From: an uncultured Bacteroidales bacterium
GTDB taxonomy: Bacteria; Bacteroidota; Bacteroidia; Bacteroidales; Bacteroidaceae
Assembly (NCBI GenBank): GCA_902799655.1
Contig: CADCBH010000004.1
Coordinates: forward strand, 151,847 to 215,846
Reading direction: 5' to 3'
Length of the DNA: 64,000 nucleotides
Both the position numbers and the translations under genes were made by a program. A model generated the notes under the pieces. It saw only the letters and a list, made by a program, of their open reading frames with translations. It did not search any database and was not told the DNA's origin. Position 1 is the first letter of the stretch, and the number at the start of each line of letters is the position of its first letter. Positions 60,654 through 64,000 of the stretch are shown piece by piece.

Positions 60654-62636
60654 ATGGGACACGAACATCATCACGAGCATCAAGGCGAATGCTGTTGTCA
60701 TGAACATCATCATGAGCATCATCATGAGCATCACCATGAGCACGGACTGCACAGACAGTTGGGAATCATTGTGATAACGGTGCTACTGCTTATAGGATCA
60801 GTAATCATAGAGAAGACAACGGCACTTGCCACATGGCAATTGCTGTTGGTTTACCTTGTACCTTATTTGATAATAGGCTTCGGCACATTGAAAGAAGCGG
60901 TAGAGGGACTGATGGAGGGTGATCCCTTCAATGAGCATTTCCTGATGGCCGTAGCTACCATAGGTGCTCTCTGCATTGGCTTCCTGCCAGGTGCTGAGAC
61001 GGAGTTTCCAGAGGCTGTCTTTGTGATGCTTTTCTTCCAGGTGGGCGAACTCTTTGAGGGCTATGCCGAAGGGAAGAGCCGCGAGAGCATTTCTCATCTG
61101 ATGGATATCCGTCCGGATGTAGCCCATATAGAGGTAGGCGATGAAAAGGCAGAAAAGCAGGAAGTGACAGTCAGTCCTGACGAGGTGGCTATCGGTTCTA
61201 CTATCGTGGTGCGTCCAGGCGAGAAAGTACCCTTGGACGGAGTCGTCGTTAGTGGCGCCTCATCGCTGAACACCATGGCGTTGACGGGTGAGAGTGTTCC
61301 CCGTGAGGTTGGCGAGGAAGACGAGGTCATCTCTGGCTGTATCAATATCAATGGGGTGCTACGCATCCGTACTACAAAGTCATTTGGCGAGAGTACCGTT
61401 TCGAAGATTATCCGACTGGTGGAGGATGCCGGCGAGCATAAGTCGCAGAGCGAGACATTCATCACCCGGTTTGCCCGCATCTATACCCCTGTAGTCGTGT
61501 TCTTGGCAATCGCCATTGCGTTGTTGCCACCATTGTATGTCTCTCTTACCTCAGGTCTCTCCTTTATCACCGCTTTCCCCACCTGGCTGTATCGTGCTTT
61601 GATGTTCCTGGTGGTCAGCTGTCCTTGTGCATTAGTCATCAGTGTGCCCCTGTCCTTCTTTGGCGGCATTGGCGGCGCTTCGCGTAAGGGTATTCTGGTG
61701 AAGGGTGCCAACTATCTGGACCTCTTGGCAAAGGTGGATACGGTGGTGTTCGACAAGACGGGTACCTTGACGCATGGACGTTTTGCCGTGGAGGCTGTAC
61801 ATCCTTATACCACCCATATTTTGCACATGGCTGCCCATGTGGAGCACTTCACGACTCATCCCATTGGTGCAGCCTTGCGCAATGCCTTCCCCGATGAGGC
61901 TATCGATGGTTGCGAGGTGAGTGATGTGGAAGAGTTGGCTGGTAAGGGCATACGCGCCAAGGTAGGTCAACAGGTGGTCTGTGTGGGCAATACGAAGATG
62001 ATGGATGCCGTCGGCGCCAAGTGGCATGCCTGTGATGGAGATACGGGCACCATGATCCATGTGGCTATTGATGGAGAATACGCGGGACATATCCTCATCA
62101 ACGATGTGGTGAAAGAGGATAGCGAAGAGGCTATTGCTGCGTTGAAGGCACTGGGTGTGCAGAAAACCGTGATGCTGACGGGCGACCGTGAGGATGTGGC
62201 ACAAAGGGTGGCTCATCAGTTGCGCCTGGACGAATATCATGCTGAACTGTTGCCAGCCGACAAGGTGCAGCTGATGGAGAAACTGATTTCAGACACGCAT
62301 ACTATAGCTTTCGTGGGCGATGGTATTAACGATGCTCCCGTGTTGGCTCGTGCCGATGTGGGCATTGCTATGGGCGGGCTGGGTAGTGATGCTGCTATAG
62401 AGGCCGCTGACGTGGTGCTGATGGACGATTATCCCTCGAAAATTGCCACAGCCATCCGTATAGCCCGTCGCACACTGGCCATAGCCCGTCAGAACATCGC
62501 CTTTGCCATTGGTGTGAAGGTTGCCGTCCTGCTGCTGGCTGTTGTCGGACTGGCTACCATGTGGCTTGCAGTCTTTGCCGATGTGGGTGTCACAGTCCTG
62601 GCTGTCCTGAACGCCATGAGGGCGCTGAAGGTTTGA
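60654..62636 (+). CDS. Heavy-metal P1B-type ATPase with His-rich N-terminus
   Basis: A 660-residue metal-exporting ATPase (Zn/Cd/Co or Cu class). Instead of an HMA domain it begins with a His/Glu/Cys tail (residues 2-32, HHHE repeated and CCC), encoded by CATCATCATGAG-type repeats. Core motifs: TGES, CPC in SCPCALVISVPLSF (about 323), DKTGTLTHG (about 365), HP in TTHPIGAAL, GDGINDAPVLARADVGIAMG (about 555). Membrane segments surround these. It is alone in its transcript. The CPC motif with the His-rich sensor suggests zinc or a similar divalent metal. It is annotated by motif only, so the metal is uncertain. Confidence 0.93.
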   Translation: MGHEHHHEHQGECCCHEHHHEHHHEHHHEHGLHRQLGIIVITVLLLIGSVIIEKTTALATWQLLLVYLVPYLIIGFGTLKEAVEGLMEGDPFNEHFLMAVATIGALCIGFLPGAETEFPEAVFVMLFFQVGELFEGYAEGKSRESISHLMDIRPDVAHIEVGDEKAEKQEVTVSPDEVAIGSTIVVRPGEKVPLDGVVVSGASSLNTMALTGESVPREVGEEDEVISGCININGVLRIRTTKSFGESTVSKIIRLVEDAGEHKSQSETFITRFARIYTPVVVFLAIAIALLPPLYVSLTSGLSFITAFPTWLYRALMFLVVSCPCALVISVPLSFFGGIGGASRKGILVKGANYLDLLAKVDTVVFDKTGTLTHGRFAVEAVHPYTTHILHMAAHVEHFTTHPIGAALRNAFPDEAIDGCEVSDVEELAGKGIRAKVGQQVVCVGNTKMMDAVGAKWHACDGDTGTMIHVAIDGEYAGHILINDVVKEDSEEAIAALKALGVQKTVMLTGDREDVAQRVAHQLRLDEYHAELLPADKVQLMEKLISDTHTIAFVGDGINDAPVLARADVGIAMGGLGSDAAIEAADVVLMDDYPSKIATAIRIARRTLAIARQNIAFAIGVKVAVLLLAVVGLATMWLAVFADVGVTVLAVLNAMRALKV

Positions 62637-62675
62637 ACCGGTTGCTCACGACTATAAAAGATAGTCATTTTCTTG

Positions 62676-62714
62676 AAATTATCAAAAGTTTGATAATCAA
62701 AAGTTTGATAATTT
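62676..62714. repeat. Tandem palindromic TTTGATAAT repeats
   Basis: AAATTATCAAAAGTTTGATA followed by ATCAAAAGTTTGATAATTT: two copies of an AAAGTTTGATAAT unit inside an approximate palindrome (AAATTATCAAA...TTTGATAATTT), in the gap after the P-type ATPase. Confidence 0.8.
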
Positions 62715-62737
62715 AATAAAATGGCTACAAAAAAAGC

Positions 62738-62767
62738 CCTCCCGCCTCGTTGGAGCGAGGCGGGAGG
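62738..62767 (-). terminator. Strong GC-rich hairpin, terminator-like on the minus strand
   Basis: CCTCCCGCCTCG (62738-62749) pairs perfectly with CGAGGCGGGAGG (62756-62767) around TTGGAG. On the minus strand it is followed by GGCTTTTTTTG, a U-run, so it could end minus-strand transcription. It abuts the GH88 relic by 3 bp and may be the element that truncated it. Confidence 0.7.
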
Positions 62768-62770
62768 AGT

Positions 62771-62920
62771 GAGAAATACCAGAGTCGCGACAAGAACGTG
62801 GCCTTCCTCATGCACTCCACCGGTCACCACCCCAACGGTTCAGAGATTGATGCCAGCATCATATACGCAGACTACTATTACATAGAGGCGCTGTTGAGAC
62901 AGAGGGAAGTAAAAGAATAA
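62771..62920 (+). pseudogene. C-terminal relic of a GH88-type unsaturated glycuronyl hydrolase
   Basis: The frame encodes EKYQSRDKNVAFLMHSTGHH, then PNGSEIDASIIYADYYYIEALL and the end RQREVKE, with TAA at 62918-62920. This matches the end of GH88 unsaturated rhamnogalacturonyl/glucuronyl hydrolases (STGxHPxGSEIDxPxxYADYYxLEALLR). Only the last 49 residues remain and no start codon or upstream domain is present. A palindrome stands exactly at its 5' edge. It is a degraded gene, not a short functional one. Confidence 0.75.
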
Positions 62921-62943
62921 AAAGTAATATCAGCGCTAACAAC

Positions 62944-62979
62944 AAAAAGAGGCTGCAATCAGTGGATGCAGCCTCTTTT
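62944..62979. terminator. Bidirectional terminator
   Basis: AAAAAGAGGCTGCA (62944-62957) pairs with TGCAGCCTCTTTT (62967-62979). A-run and T-run on both sides make it work in both directions, ending the GGGtGRT-gene transcript on the minus strand. Confidence 0.85.
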
Positions 62980-62994
62980 CTCTATTGATGGTAA

Positions 62995-64000
62995 TTACTT
63001 TTTGTTCAGTGCGAGGTCGATAGCTACAGCGATAGCTACGGTAGCACCTACCATTGGGTTGTTACCAATACCCAGGAAGCCCATCATCTCAACGTGGGCA
63101 GGAACTGAAGAAGAACCTGCGAACTGAGCGTCAGAGTGCATACGACCCATGGTGTCGGTCATACCATAAGAAGCGGGACCAGCAGCCATGTTATCGGGGT
63201 GCAGGGTACGACCCGTGCCACCACCAGAAGCTACTGAGAAGTAAGGCTTGCCAGCAAGCACGCGCTCCTTCTTATAGGTACCTGCTACGGGGTGCTGGAA
63301 ACGAGTGGGGTTGGTAGAGTTACCCGTGATAGATACATCTACGTTCTCCTTCCACAGAATAGCGACACCCTCGCGAACATCGTCGGCACCATAGCACTTT
63401 ACCTTCAGACGGCTGGGGTTGTTGCCATAGGGAACCTCCTTAACCACCTTCAGCTCAGAGGTGAAGTAGTCGAACTGAGTCTGTACATAGGTGAAACCAT
63501 TGATACGGCTGATGATCTGGGCAGCATCCTTGCCAAGACCGTTCAGGATAACACGAAGTGGCTTCTTACGAACCTTGTTGGCCATCTCAGCAATCTTGAT
63601 GGCACCCTCGGCAGCAGCGAAAGACTCGTGACCAGCCAGGAAGGCGAAGCACTCAGTCTCCTCGCGGAGCAGACGGGCAGCCAGGTTACCGTGACCCAGA
63701 CCAACCTTACGGTCGTCGGCTACAGAACCAGGGATGCAGAAGCTCTGCAGACCGATACCAATAGCCTCGGCAGCATCAGCAGCAGTCTTCACGCCCTTCT
63801 TGATAGCGATAGCGGCACCACAAACGTATGCCCACTTAGCGTTCTCGAAGCAGATACGCTGAGTGTCCTCACACATCTGGTAGGGATCTACACCAGCCTT
63901 TTCACAAATCTCGTTGGCCTCCTCGATAGAGTTGATGCCATTCTCCTTCAGAGCAGCAAGAACCTGGTTGATACGGCGCTCCTGACTCTCAAACTGTACT
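62995..64000 (-). CDS. GGGtGRT-family protein, partial
   Basis: The frame runs from the stop at 62995 to the right edge with no stop, giving about 334 residues. An in-frame ATG at 63876 is internal, because coding continues upstream (RINQVLAALKENGINSIEEANEICEKAG). The family motif is GGGTGRTLHPDNMAAGPASYGMTD. Other segments include GLGHGNLAARLL, FLAGHESFAAAEGAIKIAEM and VDVSITGNSTNPTRFQHP. The biochemical activity of the family is unknown to me. In other Bacteroidetes and Firmicutes it lies near [FeFe]-hydrogenase-type genes, and the upstream neighbour is outside this window. It ends at the bidirectional terminator 62944-62979. Confidence 0.9.
   Translation of the reverse strand, partial: VQFESQERRINQVLAALKENGINSIEEANEICEKAGVDPYQMCEDTQRICFENAKWAYVCGAAIAIKKGVKTAADAAEAIGIGLQSFCIPGSVADDRKVGLGHGNLAARLLREETECFAFLAGHESFAAAEGAIKIAEMANKVRKKPLRVILNGLGKDAAQIISRINGFTYVQTQFDYFTSELKVVKEVPYGNNPSRLKVKCYGADDVREGVAILWKENVDVSITGNSTNPTRFQHPVAGTYKKERVLAGKPYFSVASGGGTGRTLHPDNMAAGPASYGMTDTMGRMHSDAQFAGSSSVPAHVEMMGFLGIGNNPMVGATVAIAVAIDLALNKK

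Noticed and set aside
63876-63876. An ATG start for the GGGtGRT gene at 63876
   Set aside because: The frame continues upstream with family-like sequence to the window edge, so the gene is partial and this ATG is internal.

Overview
The window is a chromosomal stretch of a Bacteroidales bacterium, most likely Prevotella or a close relative. The support is the many TAnnTTTG -7 promoter elements, the DUF4954 and GGGtGRT-family proteins, fimbrillin-like and Fib_succ_major lipoproteins, a secreted giant with a Prevotella-type C-terminus, and an IspG with an inserted region. No rRNA, tRNA, CRISPR array, transposase or integrase was seen.

Positions 1-22400 are a Bacteroidetes type VI secretion system (T6SS, subtype iii) in two divergent blocks. 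The minus-strand block runs clpV (tssH), tssB, tssC, three clear hcp genes (tssD), one divergent hcp-like gene, vgrG (tssI), and a partial beta-helix-like protein cut by the left edge. The plus-strand block (11709-22373) is very compact: an E1-like ThiF-fold enzyme, tssG, tssK, tssE, tssF, a ubiquitin-like protein, an E2-like ubiquitin-conjugating protein, a secreted protein, a coiled-coil membrane protein, and a 770-residue membrane protein. That last protein has a lipobox, a VWA-like periplasmic region, a RING-H2-type cysteine/histidine cluster, seven predicted membrane segments and an FHA-like C-terminus. A complete E1-E2-Ubl set plus a RING-bearing membrane protein is therefore woven into the baseplate operon of a contractile secretion machine. 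This is the most striking system here: it suggests that protein conjugation controls, builds or arms this T6SS. TssJ, TssL and TssM are absent, as expected for subtype iii, and the last three genes are the natural candidates for the trans-envelope complex.

Positions 22374-22928 are non-coding, with a terminator and a perfect 28-bp inverted repeat bracketing an almost pure A/T block. After this come ordinary Bacteroidales genes: a lipoprotein; an operon hflX-DUF4954-M16 peptidase; nagB; a secreted esterase; a U32 peptidase; sufE; two tandem histidine phosphatases; then rpoN, a PAP2-like protein, purE, ispG and two secreted esterases. These are followed by a prolyl oligopeptidase, a GNAT-like protein, an SF1 helicase, an RluA-family pseudouridine synthase, a Dabb protein, a 3204-residue secreted protein, a His-rich metal P-type ATPase, a GH88 gene relic, and the end of a GGGtGRT-family gene.

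Several short-repeat families are scattered through the window. TTTCGANN/CATCRAAA octamers lie just upstream of start codons. GC-rich palindromes and octamers lie in frame inside the pseudouridine synthase gene, and a CTAGTT microsatellite lies inside ispG.
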